Assembly (NCBI GenBank): GCA_022828595.1
Contig: JAKGHH010000001.1
Span: 209,684,348 to 209,748,347, forward strand
Source: Nelumbo lutea
Taxonomy: Eukaryota; Streptophyta; Magnoliopsida; Proteales; Nelumbonaceae
Direction: 5' to 3'
DNA: 64,000 nt
Shown piece after piece: positions 12,290-22,860 of the stretch. The translations under genes and the position numbers were made by a program. Within the stretch, counting starts at the first letter, position 1. Every line of letters starts with the position of its first letter. Below the pieces are notes generated by a model, which searched no databases, was not told the origin of the DNA, and saw only the letters and a program-made list of their open reading frames with translations.

Positions 12290-12566
12290 CTTGATATGCA
12301 TCCCAAACCTTGTCATAAGCTGTCACGATATGAGTGATTGAGTTATATCCAAACCTAGTGTGCTTAAGTAACTTCTCAAATTCCCTATACACTAATCTCA
12401 ACTTGTTATAAATTTGTTTCTAAACTGTGTGCTTGAATAATCATTACCGGTCTTCTTACGAAGTTGTTTCCTAATGACATTCCAACCAGCCTTGTTGAAG
12501 GTTGTGGTTGGTCAATTTTCCTTGAACTCTTCATGCATCAAGGTGATGAATACCCTCTCGTATATG
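12290..12566 (-). pseudogene. MYB/SANT-like DNA-binding protein exon (Harbinger-associated type)
   Basis: The minus strand from 12566 reads as a MYB/SANT-like domain of the kind encoded by PIF/Harbinger elements and by host L10-interacting MYB-like proteins. Visible motifs are TTTFNKAGWNVIRKQL, then STQFRNKF, then YREFEKLLKHTRFGYNSI and TAYDKVWDAYQ. The exon ends with CAAG followed by GTAGGT, a good splice donor at 12289. One in-frame stop lies just upstream of TTTFNKAGW, and the domain start is cut at the junction with copia-2. In this superfamily the MYB-like protein partners the transposase for DNA binding. The neighbouring Harbinger-like terminus supports an element origin, but a host gene fragment is possible. 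Confidence 0.7.
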
Positions 12567-12569
12567 AAA

Positions 12570-13626
12570 TTTGACTCTTGCATTATAGTTATTGGTTTTA
12601 AGCACAATAGTGCTGATAAATGCATTTGCTCAAAATTTAGTGAAAATTATGGTATGGTTGTATGTTTTTATGTTGATGACATGCTTATTGTGGGTACTAA
12701 AATGGTTGGCATAAATGAAACTAAAAACTACTTATCCTTTGTCTTCAAGATGAAAGATTTATGAGAAATAGATATCATCTTAAGAATAAAAGTTAAAAAA
12801 CATAGTATAATAGGAGTTATACATTAATCCAATCATATTATATTGGGAGAATACTTGAGAAATTTAAGCATTTAGGATTTAAAGAATATAACACACCATA
12901 TGACTAGTATAAAGTTAGTAGAAAATTCTATTAGATCCAATTGCACAACTTGAGTATGCTAGTGTAGTAGGAAGTCTAATTTATGTTATACTTTATATTA
13001 GATCTGATATTGCATATGTAGTAAGTAAACTTAGTCAGTTTACAAGTAGTCCTCGTGCAAAGCATTGGGAGGTGGTTGGAAGACTACTTGGATACCTTAA
13101 AAGGACCTTAGAACTTGCTTATTCTATTGCGATTATCCAGCTATACTAGAAGGGTACACTTATGCAAGTTGGATTACTGGTAATAGAGATAACAAGTCCA
13201 AATTCTTAATGGATTTTCATCCTTCGTGCGGGTGCAATCTCTTGGGCATCCATGAGACAAACTTGTATGTCTTACTCGACCATGGAATTTGATTTCATAG
13301 CTTTGGCGGCTGATAGAAAAGAGGCTGAATGGATTAGGAATTTATTATTAGATATAAAACTTTGGCCTAATCCTTTGCTTCTAATTTTCATCTACTATGA
13401 TGGTGAAATAACTCTGTCTAGAGCATATAATAATACCTATAATAGTAAGTCTAGACATATAAGTCTGAGGCATGAATTTGTTAGACAATTGATTCAAGAT
13501 GGAGTCATCATTATAATTTATGTGAAGTCAAGTAACAACTTGGTTGATCCTCTTACCAAAGATTTGTCTATAAAATTGGTAAGAATGACAACTAAAGATA
13601 TGAGATTAAAATCCTTTACTTAATCA
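12570..13626 (+). pseudogene. Copia-2 reverse transcriptase/RNase H remnant, 5'-truncated
   Basis: Begins abruptly inside the reverse transcriptase (DSCIIVIGFKHNSADKC), with YVDDML near 12675-12690. A badly shifted connection region follows. RNase H begins near 13145 with a YTYASWITGNRDNKSK segment, where the normally conserved aspartate of the YSDAS-type motif is a tyrosine. It continues to the DPLTKDLS tail and the stop near 13622. Gag, protease, integrase and the 5' LTR are absent. The fusion point with the MYB/SANT exon lies at about 12567-12570. Confidence 0.88.
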
Positions 13627-14170
13627 CTAGTAATGATAATCCAACCTGAACTAAAAACATCGATATTTGGTTTAACGAATAACAACAAGTTACTGTGATG
13701 TGGTTGTTATTACTGACATTGAGAAAATTTCCATCACAATATAAACAGTGCTATCCATTACGATGAGAGGTTGAGTTAAACTCTTAATGAAGTTTTGAAA
13801 CGTGTCAAGTAACGGAACACATAGTGGAACTTCACCTATGTGAACATAATAGTGGTGTTGCTTCTCATGAGAGGTTGGGTTTGCTCTCGGGATTGTTCAT
13901 TAAACTAGGAAAGAAACACATGACTATAAATAATGTTGAGTAAATATTTGAAACTCTTTAGAGACATGACATTTTTATGTGTATAGGTTATCTTCGGTCT
14001 GTCTTGAGAGTAATTAGTTTAATGTCTTGTCAATAATAATATTGACAAAACTCTAAGATATCTATACTAATTGAAGGTTTAAGTTATAAAACACATTTTA
14101 TATGCATAATTATGTCATAATAGATTGGATCGAGACAGACCTATATAATTAATCAATCAAAGTAGGGGGT
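13627..14170 (+). other. Copia-2 3' untranslated region with polypurine tract
   Basis: Non-coding DNA between the RNase H stop and the 3' LTR. It ends in caaagtagggggt, a polypurine tract immediately before TGTTGGATTT. Confidence 0.65.
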
Positions 14171-14860
14171 TGTTGGATTTTAGTCTCATTAAAGATTAAA
14201 TCCATTAGGGTTTGATAGGTTAATTACATGGAAAACACACTTGCACATATATCTTGGAAAATTATTTTCTTATACTAAAATCAGTTTTCAACTTGTCCTA
14301 CATTTCTAAATTAATAAAAATGTTTTGAGATTTTAAATAGGAACTTGTTTACATGCCTTAAAACTATAAGAGAGTATGGAGACTTGCTACCGTGCAACAT
14401 GCGCACACACTAGTATGCGGTGCAATGAGATGCTTTAGAGGTGCATTTTGCTCGCACTTCATGTGGTTTATATAAGGCGGTTATGACTTTTGGTGCGAGG
14501 CTAACTGTTGATGTTTCAATGGTTATGATTTGATCGGTTGTGATCAAGAAGCATTATTTAAAGTTAATAATCATTAACTATTAACTACCTTTTAACAGTC
14601 ACATGGTTTGAAATTGTGACTGTTCAAAGAGCCTTTTCTGAACTAGCACATTCCTCTTTTCCATGACTTTAAAAATTATATAAGGAGTGTGAATCAAGCA
14701 AATGAACATAAATTTTCGAAAATCACTTTTGTCTCTCTTAGTTCGATTTGCTACTATTTCATAGAAGATTTCTTCAGATACTTTTCGACTTTACTAGTTA
14801 CGGATTCTCATTCAAGACTCTGTTGTATCCTGTGAACGAATTCATCTATAACCCAATAGC
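14171..14860 (+). repeat. 3' LTR of copia-2 (right boundary approximate)
   Basis: Starts TGTTGGATTTTAGTC after the polypurine tract. TATA-like elements occur at 14468-14475 (tttatata) and 14677-14683. The 5' partner is missing, so the end near cccaatagca (about 14860) is an estimate. Confidence 0.65.
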
Positions 14861-15394
14861 AAACCCAATAAAACTGAATGGAGGCAAATGATGTTCTAAA
14901 AACAGTGTATTTGGACATGACTTAGAGCTTCTCATCTAAATTTCTATGACCCCAATTCTCAATATAAACGACCCATGACATTTTTCCTATTTGTGTCAAG
15001 TAGGGCCAATTAGCAAAGTACACTATGATTAATAGTAGAAACCATATATATATCATATACTATTTAGCTCAAACCTAGGGTAAATTTATTATCCCTTTTC
15101 TTTATTTTTCAAATTAAATTGGTTTTTTATTTTTGATATATACATTATTAGCAAGCAATATAACCGTTGTTTGGCAATTAATTTTTGCCTTCAACATTTC
15201 AAATCTTTGTGAAACATATTGATCCGTTGTCCTATTTATTTATTTTAAATCAACCAGCAGATTTTTTTTTTTCCAGTTAGCGACCGATGAGAAGCAAATC
15301 CAAGAAGTAAGTCACCAATATCAAGGGATATTTGAAATAAACAAAATATCAAGATTAATTGCAGTCCATTCTTCAAAGATACCATGAAATTGGA
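14861..15394. other. No recognisable gene
   Basis: AT-rich intergenic DNA. I see no coding region, RNA gene or repeat that I can name. Confidence 0.5.
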
Positions 15395-15560
15395 GGGAGA
15401 GACGGGATCTGTTTCTCACACCTTGCGCCTCACGCGCACATCCTATCATGCCTTGCGAACGTCTCCCGTGAATATTAGTTATTATTCACAGAAATGTTTC
15501 AAATGCACGGTGGATGTGCATGTGCGGCGCCCATTTACGAGGAGCTGATCCGTCTCCAGG
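15395..15560. repeat. Dispersed repeat shared with 50240-50480
   Basis: Contains gcgcctcacgcgcacatcct, then cctatcat, ttattattcac and gaaatgtttc. The same blocks, in the same order and orientation, occur downstream of CCD4 (about 50360-50480). Family unknown; no terminal repeats identified. Confidence 0.55.
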
Positions 15561-16259
15561 AGGGACCCCGTCGGTTTCTAGTACGTTTTGCCAATTTTGG
15601 CTCAGGAATTGACGCCTTACTAGATTCAAAGTGAGTTCGACTTCTGTCGGGGCATGTCGGTGCGAATGGCCCTTTTGTCTCCCACCAAAATAAATCATAT
15701 AAATAAGCATAGAGATATTTCCAACGTAACGTAAGGATATAAAGGTTGTTGGAACGTGCTTTTCCAGAGAATACTACCCAACAGATTGGACCGATCCGTA
15801 TGGCATACAGCTGCCTTGAATCCATTAATCTGGTACATCGTCATGAGGAGGCTCAGTTTGGTGCTTTATTGATGATGCTATATGTACGGTTTGATTCAAT
15901 CTATGTGGCAAATGAAAAATAAGAAGATACAATGATAGTAAAAGTGTAAAACGATACATAACTATTTGAATGTAGCCATGAAAATACAAACTTGGCAATT
16001 TCATAAATGTGACATGCATGTCTCTTTAGAGTTGAGTTCACGGCTCAAACACCATCTCTGTTCACTTATAAATCAGAAATCTGAACATCTTTAAAAACTG
16101 AACAACTTTGTATAATTGCATCTCAATCTACAAAAGTCTCTCTCGAGTTCTACGTGGATGGATAACTTCTCACCCTCTCTCTTCTCCAAGTTCCAGCACC
16201 TAGAGCTATTTCAATGGGTCACCAAGTCCAAAGCAACGACTATCTCCTCACACTCTTAT
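15561..16259. other. No recognisable gene
   Basis: Several short open frames here lack any recognisable domain. No element boundaries seen. Confidence 0.45.
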
Positions 16260-17095
16260 TGATGAGGGCGGATTTAACCATCTAATGATATTGTGACACA
16301 TGGCACTTCAAAACAATTAGGTGATGCCTGCAATCACTTTGGCAACAATTTGCCTTAGCCAACTTGATGGTGTCACACCTGGCGGCCCAGGCGTGGCCTA
16401 GCAGCATGGCCCTGGTGTGACCTGACGACCTGGCACATGCGCCGACCTAGCGACTTGTAAGACGTGCTCGCCAACGAATTCAGCATGCATATCCTAACAC
16501 TCCCACGATCCTTAGAAGTTGGCTCACGTGTCAAACGATCTCGAGGGTGGTCAACATGCATGGCGGTTACCTCCAGGAATCTCAAAACACTTAGATGACC
16601 TTGTAGAAATCTCGGATATGGTGTGTGAAGCCCACTTCAAACAATGCCTATATAAAGGCACCAACCCTAGAGGCAAAGTGAGCAAGCAAGCAAGTTCTAG
16701 CTCTTAGACTTTGTGATTTTTTAGCTCACAGTCTACTATGAGAGTACTGACTTAAGCATCGGAGCGACCTCGCCGGGTTAGCCACCCCGGGTCCTCTAAC
16801 ATTTGGTTCCTTGCAGGTCTCTAAAGAGCAACGAACCTCATCAATTCAGCTTTGCACCTCATAGGCAGCCCTGCACCTGGTCAACTCGGCACCTCATAGG
16901 CAGCCCTGCGCCTGGTCAGCCCGACGACTCATAGGCAGCTCGCCACCTGGTCAGCCCAGCACTTCATAGGCAGCTCGGCACCTCACAAGCAGCTCGACAC
17001 CTCATAGACAGCTAGGTAGCCAAAGTTCTCCACTTTGGCCTGAATCATTGGCCACTTGGAAGCAGACCAAATGTAGAGGTACTTAGCCCAAAAAG
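16260..17095 (+). repeat. Probable solo LTR of a Tat-like gypsy element
   Basis: Starts TGATGAGGGCGGATTT. The LTR at 62134-63218 (minus strand) also begins TGATGAGGGC.GATTT and shares ATTGTGACAC.TGGCA shortly after. A TATA box (cctatataaaggcacc) lies at 16647-16662. Downstream is the gcatcggagcgacctcgccg motif common in this LTR class. No internal coding region follows; CCD4-pseudogene DNA begins at about 17099. The right end is approximate. Confidence 0.68.
16855..17015 (+). repeat. Short tandem repeat inside the solo LTR, about five copies
   Basis: Degenerate copies of a roughly 35-bp unit containing ctcataggcagc and acctggtcagcc follow one another within the LTR. Confidence 0.7.
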
Positions 17096-17098
17096 TTG

Positions 17099-17450
17099 GC
17101 CATCAACCAAAAATCGATTCATCACCTATCTTCACTATTTCCTCTGTTAGGATTGAAGAGAAGCGCGAGAAAGCAACAAACTTTATTACTAGACAAGAAG
17201 GAACAACCACTAGAAGATGACTTGAACTGTCTATCTCGGCCACCATCTTCAACGGATTGGACGACATCATCAACAACTTCATCGACCCTCCTCGCCACCC
17301 CTCCATCAACCCAAAGCATGTGCTTGCAGACAACTTTGCCCCAGTCGAGGAGCTGCCCCAACTGATTGCCCCATTATAGAGGAGACACTCACACTATGCT
17401 TGGACGATGTCTACATTCGCAACAGACACAACCCTCAGTACCTGCAATGC
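17099..17450 (+). pseudogene. CCD4 pseudogene, segment 1 (N-terminal part)
   Basis: Collinear with the intact CCD4 at 48150-48600. Recognisable stretches are VRIEE, FNGLDDIINNFIDPP (read across shifts), INPKHVLADNFAPVEELP and the remains of YIRNGPNPQYL. The transit-peptide-coding start is absent; homology fades next to the solo LTR. A one-base deletion at about 17356 (in the segment equivalent to ELPPTDC) shifts the frame. The segment is interrupted at 17450 by a 744-bp insertion. Same strand as the intact gene, so it is most simply a tandem duplicate. Confidence 0.9.
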
Positions 17451-18194
17451 TGTCATGGGGGTAGTTCTACAGCGGAAGAAACTCGTTCAGCATTCAAGCC
17501 AAGGGAGGCTAGGACAAGCCTGATGTGTGCTTGAGGCTAGGAGTTTCCTGATGAGATGACTCCACCAAGTTTGGTATGACTGGATCATGACCTCAGTTCG
17601 CATGGCCGGGGCACTCTATTGGCTCTGGCCGGTCCATTGGAGGCTCCTCTTACGTGCTAAAGGGGGGGACGACCATGATGAGAGGTGATTGGGCACTGAT
17701 GAGAGGGGCTCCTGTATGCTGATGATGCTGGGCACATAAGTGCCAAAAATGATAGGCAACCACTGGGCCGGAACACACCCGCATGCTATGGACAATGGGG
17801 TAGCTCATTCAGCTTAGACAAGGGGCTGGCGAGGTGTAGGGACATGCTTAAGCCAGACCCACATGCCAAGCCTCCCTTTAGTGAGCGGAGGCACAGTGCT
17901 GGTCCATGCAATGTCCCCGTGAGTATGTGTGCGCCCACATGGAACCCTAGTAGCCATGCTAGTTGTTAATCAGAGCCGCCCTGCAAGGGATGTTAGTCTA
18001 AGAGTGCCAAGGTTTGTCACCCAAGGAGGTTGACCACCCCTCAAAGAGTAAGTTGAACTTTTGGTGGTCTGCTTGAAGATAATATCAATTCTCCCAAAAA
18101 TCTTACAAGCAAAAATGATGATGATGTCCCTTAACATAACGTAAACCAGCCAAGCGTAGCGTAGACAAGACTAAGCCTGTGTTAGACTGTAACA
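17451..18194 (+). mobile_element. 744-bp insertion in the CCD4 pseudogene, possibly a solo LTR
   Basis: Foreign DNA separating the QYL and PYHLFDGDG-equivalent segments of the pseudogene. It begins TGTCATGG and ends GTAACA, so it has TG...CA ends like an LTR. No internal coding region was recognised, and the flanking bases (aatgc and gcgcg) do not form a clear target duplication. The boundaries come from alignment to the intact gene and could shift by a few bases. Confidence 0.55.
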
Positions 18195-18837
18195 GCGCGA
18201 CCCTTACCACCTCTTCGATTGTGATGGCATGCTTCACTCTCTTCGCATATCCCAAGGCCGTGCGGCCTTCTACAACCGCTACGTCCACATAAATACAGCA
18301 TCGAGCGTGAGGTGGATTTTCCCATCATTCCCAACATCTTAGCAAGCTTCCACAGCTTCTAGGCCACAGTTACACGCGGTGCATTCACTACGGGAAAAAT
18401 CCTCACGGGGCAATTCAGCCCCATCAATGGCCTTGGCCCTGCCAACATGAGTCTGGCTTTCTTTGGCAACCGACTCTTTGCCCTTGTGGAGTCCGATCTT
18501 CCGTATGCCATAAGGTTAACTCCAGATGGAGACGTCCAGACCATTGGACGCTAGGATTAAGACAAACAGCTCTCCAAGAACATGACAGCCCACCCCAAGA
18601 TAGATGCAGACACGGGCGAGGTCTTTGCTTTGCGCTACAATCCAATGCGACGGCCCTTCCTGACTTACTTCCGCTTCAACGCAAATGGGTCGAAGCATCC
18701 GGATGTGCCCATCTTCTCCATGGCGCAACCGTCTTTCCTTCATGACTTCGCCATCACCAAGAAATACACCATCTTCACTAGCATTGGTTTGAACCCAATT
18801 GAGATGATTGTGAGAGGAGGGTGCCTAGTGAGGATGG
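18195..18837 (+). pseudogene. CCD4 pseudogene, segment 2 (central part)
   Basis: Collinear with intact CCD4 from the PYHLFDGDG region to just after GMNPMEMIVGSG. Still legible are NMSLAFFGNRLFALVESDLP, MTAHPKIDADTGEVFAL (first iron-ligand histidine), VPIFSMAQPSFLHDFAITKK (second) and LNPIEMIV. Stops include TAG and TAA near 18553-18561, and indels occur in the YVKTYKYN-equivalent part. The segment ends with GATGG (18833-18837), the target duplicated by gypsy-1. Confidence 0.93.
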
Positions 18838-19683
18838 TGATTTGGCCCCACCTCATAGCACGGGGACACGTGTGCATGACCTGGATCAACGAACAACTCA
18901 ACCTGACAGCACAACCGCGACTCAGCGGAAGAGACACGCCGAGTCCTACGCTATCCACTCGGCGGGTTAAGTGACTCGCCGATGACTAACACCCGACTAA
19001 CCTTGACTTTCACCAAGTGTGGGAGGTCCCAAGCTCCCCTCGAGGCCTGAGCTCTTCCTAAGGGGCTCTGAGCTCTCCCTCCCTAAGAAGGAAGAACCTT
19101 GGTCTTTGGCTAAGTATCCCGAGGGAGAAGCACCTCGGGGTAGTATCGCCCCCAACTTAGGCACCTCGGCAACTCGGTGCCAAGACAAACCTACCCCAGG
19201 TAGTCCGGTGCACAGTAGCTCGGCAGGCTGTGGGGAGGCCTGCCTAACATCCGTACCTGCCGGACCTGGTGGCAGGGCTCTAATCCCTTGCCAGGCGGCA
19301 TTCTGTTTTCCGTCTCTGAAAAACATGGCACATCAGTCAAGTCCATACTTGGTGATGGTACTTTGTAGCAACAACCTGCGCCTGCCACACCTGCCCTGGC
19401 AGTAACTGCTAGGGCAGTGGCGGTTATGTCAAGTATGACCGAGCTTCGACATAAAAGAACACCAACTCTCATGAAGTAAAAGTATTGAAGCTTGAGCACT
19501 TTGAGCACTCTTACTCTCTACTCTCTCTTTGAGATTTTCTCCAGTTCTAACTTAGCCATCGGAGTGTTCCCACCGGGATAACTCCCCGGGAACCCTTCAC
19601 TTTCTCCCTCCTCTCAAGTGCCGTTCGTTCTAGTCAGAAGCTAGGTCACAGCTAGCTAGGAGTGCCTAGATTGTGCAGCATCA
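18838..19683 (+). repeat. 5' LTR of gypsy-1
   Basis: 846 bp, TG...CA ends, paired with 28778-29623. A cataaaag TATA-like motif lies near 19450, followed by the ctagttctaac / tcggagtgttcccaccggga block typical of the leader in these LTRs. Confidence 0.94.
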
Positions 19684-19685
19684 TT

Positions 19686-19703
19686 TGGTGCTGTCTATGG
19701 GAA
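19686..19703 (+). other. Primer binding site of gypsy-1
   Basis: tggtgctgtctatgggaa sits two bases inside the 5' LTR and nearly matches the corresponding site of gypsy-2 (tggtgccgtctatgggaa at 39772). The tRNA species was not determined. Confidence 0.7.
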
Positions 19704-19774
19704 CTACGCTTCAAAAAGCCTCCCTCTAACATCTGTGAAACTTCCCTCTCTTTAACTCATCAGCATCGACACCC

Positions 19775-21170
19775 ATGGCTTCTTCCAACAACTCCGGACG
19801 CCGGAACAACACCCCAGAGGACCAACTCCAACTGCCCATTGTCTGCATCGGGAAGTTCACTGTCCCCCTCTCTGCGGACGGAGTTCCTAGCCTAAACGTG
19901 CCTACTGCGATGGGACCCGTTACTGTTCCACTGCCCCCTGCAGTCGGGACGACCTTCGTCGAACCTACCATCCCTTTTCCGGTGGCCGGCCAAGGTCAAC
20001 TTGAAGACCTGACACAGTGCATGCGGGCCATGCAGGCCCAGATGCAGCAGTTTCAACAACTTCAGTTCCACTAGCAGCAAGTGCTGCACCAAGTATCCCA
20101 GTATCAGTACCAGCAACAATTCCTATCACTCCCTCCATGGCATCCAACTGCACAGCCAGCTAAGCCTCATCGCCGCAGTGAACTCCCTTCCCGTCGGGGA
20201 GAGACTTCGGCATCATCTCATGGAAGGAAGGGAAAACTCCCTACCCCCGCCACATGGCCTGCAGTCATGTCGGGGGCTTCCTAGCCGGTTCGGCCGACGT
20301 CGCCTCAGCACTCATAGTTCGAGCCTCTGTGTGCAGAGAACAGGTTTGAAGTGCTATCCGATGACCTGGAACAAGGTCCTTTTGTTCGCAGCTACTGACA
20401 GCCATCCCTGCCTCCCTCCTGGGCCCATTGAGTTCAGCAACACTGAGGCTAGCAGCACCAACGCCGAGCCCGCCGAACTGCCACCACCCACAACCTGCCT
20501 GAATTCAAGGGAAAAATAGAAATAAGTTCGCGAGAGGTAAGAGCTACTCTACTCCTCTCAGTCGCCTCCCCTCTGTCTTCGGAGCTCCTCGTAGTCCCCA
20601 TGCCTAGGGACTTCAAGTTCCCACTATTGGACAAGTACAACTGGTCCTTCAACCCCAACGACCACGTCGACGCCTTCCAATCCCATATGCATCTGGCCAG
20701 GGCGAGTGACTTTTGCATGTGCGTGGCCTTCTCCACTACATTCAAAGGAGTAGCCTGCACTTGGTACCGAAACCTCTCGCCGGGCTCAATAAGGAGCTGG
20801 GCACAGTTCATGCAGGTCTTCACCTCCCACTTCGTCACCAGTAAGAGATGCCCAAGGACTCAAGAAAGCCTCCTCAACATAGTCCAGAGGGAGGGGGAGT
20901 CCATCCGGAACTACATCAAGCGGTTTAATGACGCTTGCCTGCAAATACCCGACCTGGACCCTGCAGTTCGACTCACTACGGCCAAGCGAGGCGTCACTCA
21001 CAAAGAGTTTAAATGGCATGTGGTCGTCAACCAACCCAAGACCGTGATTGAGTTCCTCGAGCTCGTAGATTGGTTCATAGGGAGAGAGGAGGAGATCAAC
21101 CAGAAGGGTGAGCATGACCACGAGAAAAGAAAAAGGGAACCGGAACCCCGACTCCAAGTGACTACAAGAA
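19775..21170 (+). pseudogene. Gypsy-1 gag
   Basis: One reading frame from the ATG at 19775 to about 21170, interrupted by stops at 20072, 20282 and later. A proline/glutamine-rich N-terminus (MQAQMQQFQQLQ) precedes the retrotransposon gag domain at about 20600-21090. Visible motifs there are DHVDAFQSHMHLARASD, TWYRNLSPGSIRSW, QREGESIRNYIKRFN and VIEFLELVDWFI. The C-terminus shifts to another frame near 21170, where the nucleic-acid-binding region YCSFHRDHSHSTESCKNL continues. Gag would form the virus-like particle; this copy cannot. Confidence 0.9.
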
Positions 21171-21176
21171 GAAAGG

Positions 21177-22860
21177 GTGTTTACACCCCTCAACACAAAA
21201 CGGGCCGAGATCATCATGGCAATCAAGGACGCCCTGTATGTAAAGTGGCCACCTCGGCTCAAGGCCGATCCTAATGTTAGGAATAGAAACTTGTATTGTA
21301 GTTTCCATAGAGATCACAGTCATAGTACCGAAAGTTGTAAGAATCTTCGCGATGAGAAAGAAGAACTCATCCGTCGTGGATATTTGAGGAATTTTGTACA
21401 GCATAGCAATAATAATAATAAGGCAGGTCGGCACAGGAAGCAGAATAAAGAAGCCCCCGAGTCCAGCAAACAGGCAGAGCAGTAGCAGAGGCAACCTCCA
21501 GACGAGAGGTCAGTCCGGGGAACCATCCACGTAATCGTCGAAGGATCGGTTGTCGCAGGCTGCACTTCGGCAGCAGCCCGGTTATCAGCTCGTGAAGCTG
21601 CAAGAGAAAAACTAAACCCCCCAAAGCGGCCAAGGGTGGAGGAGCCGATCTTCTTCACTGAAGGCGAAGCGCGAGGGGTCCACTACCCCCACAATGACGT
21701 GCTCGTCATCAAGATTAGGATCCATGACTTCGAAGTCAAGTGCGTCCTAGTAGACTCGGGCAGCTTAGCGGATATCCTCTTCAAGGCAGACTTCGATCAG
21801 CTTCAGCTCCCAGAAAGTGACTTGAAGCCCGCGAGCACTCCATTGGTGGGATTCAGCGGTGAGGAGGTCAGGCCTTTGGGGAAAGTCACTGTGCCGGTGG
21901 AGGTCGGTACCTGGCCCAATGTGGTAAAGCTCAATCACGAGTTCCTAGTGGTCGTGACCCCCTCTCTATACAACACGATAGTAGGATGGCCCATCATCCA
22001 CGTCCTATGGGCGGTAGTCTCCACCTACCACCTGGCGATGAAGTTCCCTACAGACTTTGGAGTTGGAGTGGCACGAGGCAATCAGCTTGAGTCCCGCAAG
22101 TGCTATGTTGCCGCTCTCAAAGGAAAGGCCAAGCTAGCTGATGACCTCGAGCTAGGACGACCTGCAGAGTAGTTCGTAGAGCAAACTACGCCTACCGAGG
22201 AGACCATCCCAGTCCCAACTTTGATAGATGATCCAGCTCGGGTACTTCAGATCGGCGCTTCTATCGAGGAGCCCCAACGGTCTCAACTAGTAAGCTTCTT
22301 AATCGAAAACTTAGACGTTTTTACATGGTCAGCGGCAGAAATGCCCGGCATAGACCCCAACATTATCAATCACAGACTTAATACTGATCCCGTAGTTAGG
22401 CCCGTTAGACAGAAGAAACGCAACCTAGCCTCAGAGCGATGGATGGTAGTCGACGAGGAGGTCGGGAAACTCCTTGCAGCTAATTTTATCAGGGAAGTTC
22501 ATTACTCGAGCTTGGTGGCCAACCCCGTTCTAGTGAAAAAGGCTAACGGTAAGTGGCTCATGTGCGTCGACTACACTGACCTGAACCGAGCTTGCCCAAA
22601 GGACTGCTTCCCACTTCCCATGATTGACCATCTAGTGGACGCAACCTCGGGGCACGAGTTGCTGTGCTTCTTGGATGCTTATTCGGGCTATAACCCAATC
22701 AAAATGGACCTAGCTGATGAGGAGAAAACCGCCTTCATAACTGAGTTTGACCTGTATTGCTACAAGGTCATGCCCTTTGGACTGAAGAACGCTAGGGCTA
22801 CTATTCAAAGACTTGTAAATAAGTTGTTCGAGCCACTCGTTGGCAAAAAAGTAGTGTTAT
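21177..22860 (+). pseudogene. Gypsy-1 gag C-terminus, protease and reverse transcriptase (first part)
   Basis: One frame from 21177 with stops at 21483 and 22170. It holds the gag zinc-like region (YCSFHRDH...C). The protease follows with VLVDSGSLADILF, where the usual DTGAS/DSGSS-type triad is still seen. Reverse transcriptase motifs are NPVLVKKANGKWLMCVDYTD, LNRACPKDCFPLP, FLDAYSGYN and VMPFGLKNA. A frameshift at about 22860 falls just before the catalytic YVDD box. Confidence 0.92.

Noticed and set aside
18997..19405. Open frames on both strands, repeated at 28937-29345
   Set aside because: Both lie inside the paired 846-bp LTRs of gypsy-1 and have no recognisable domain.
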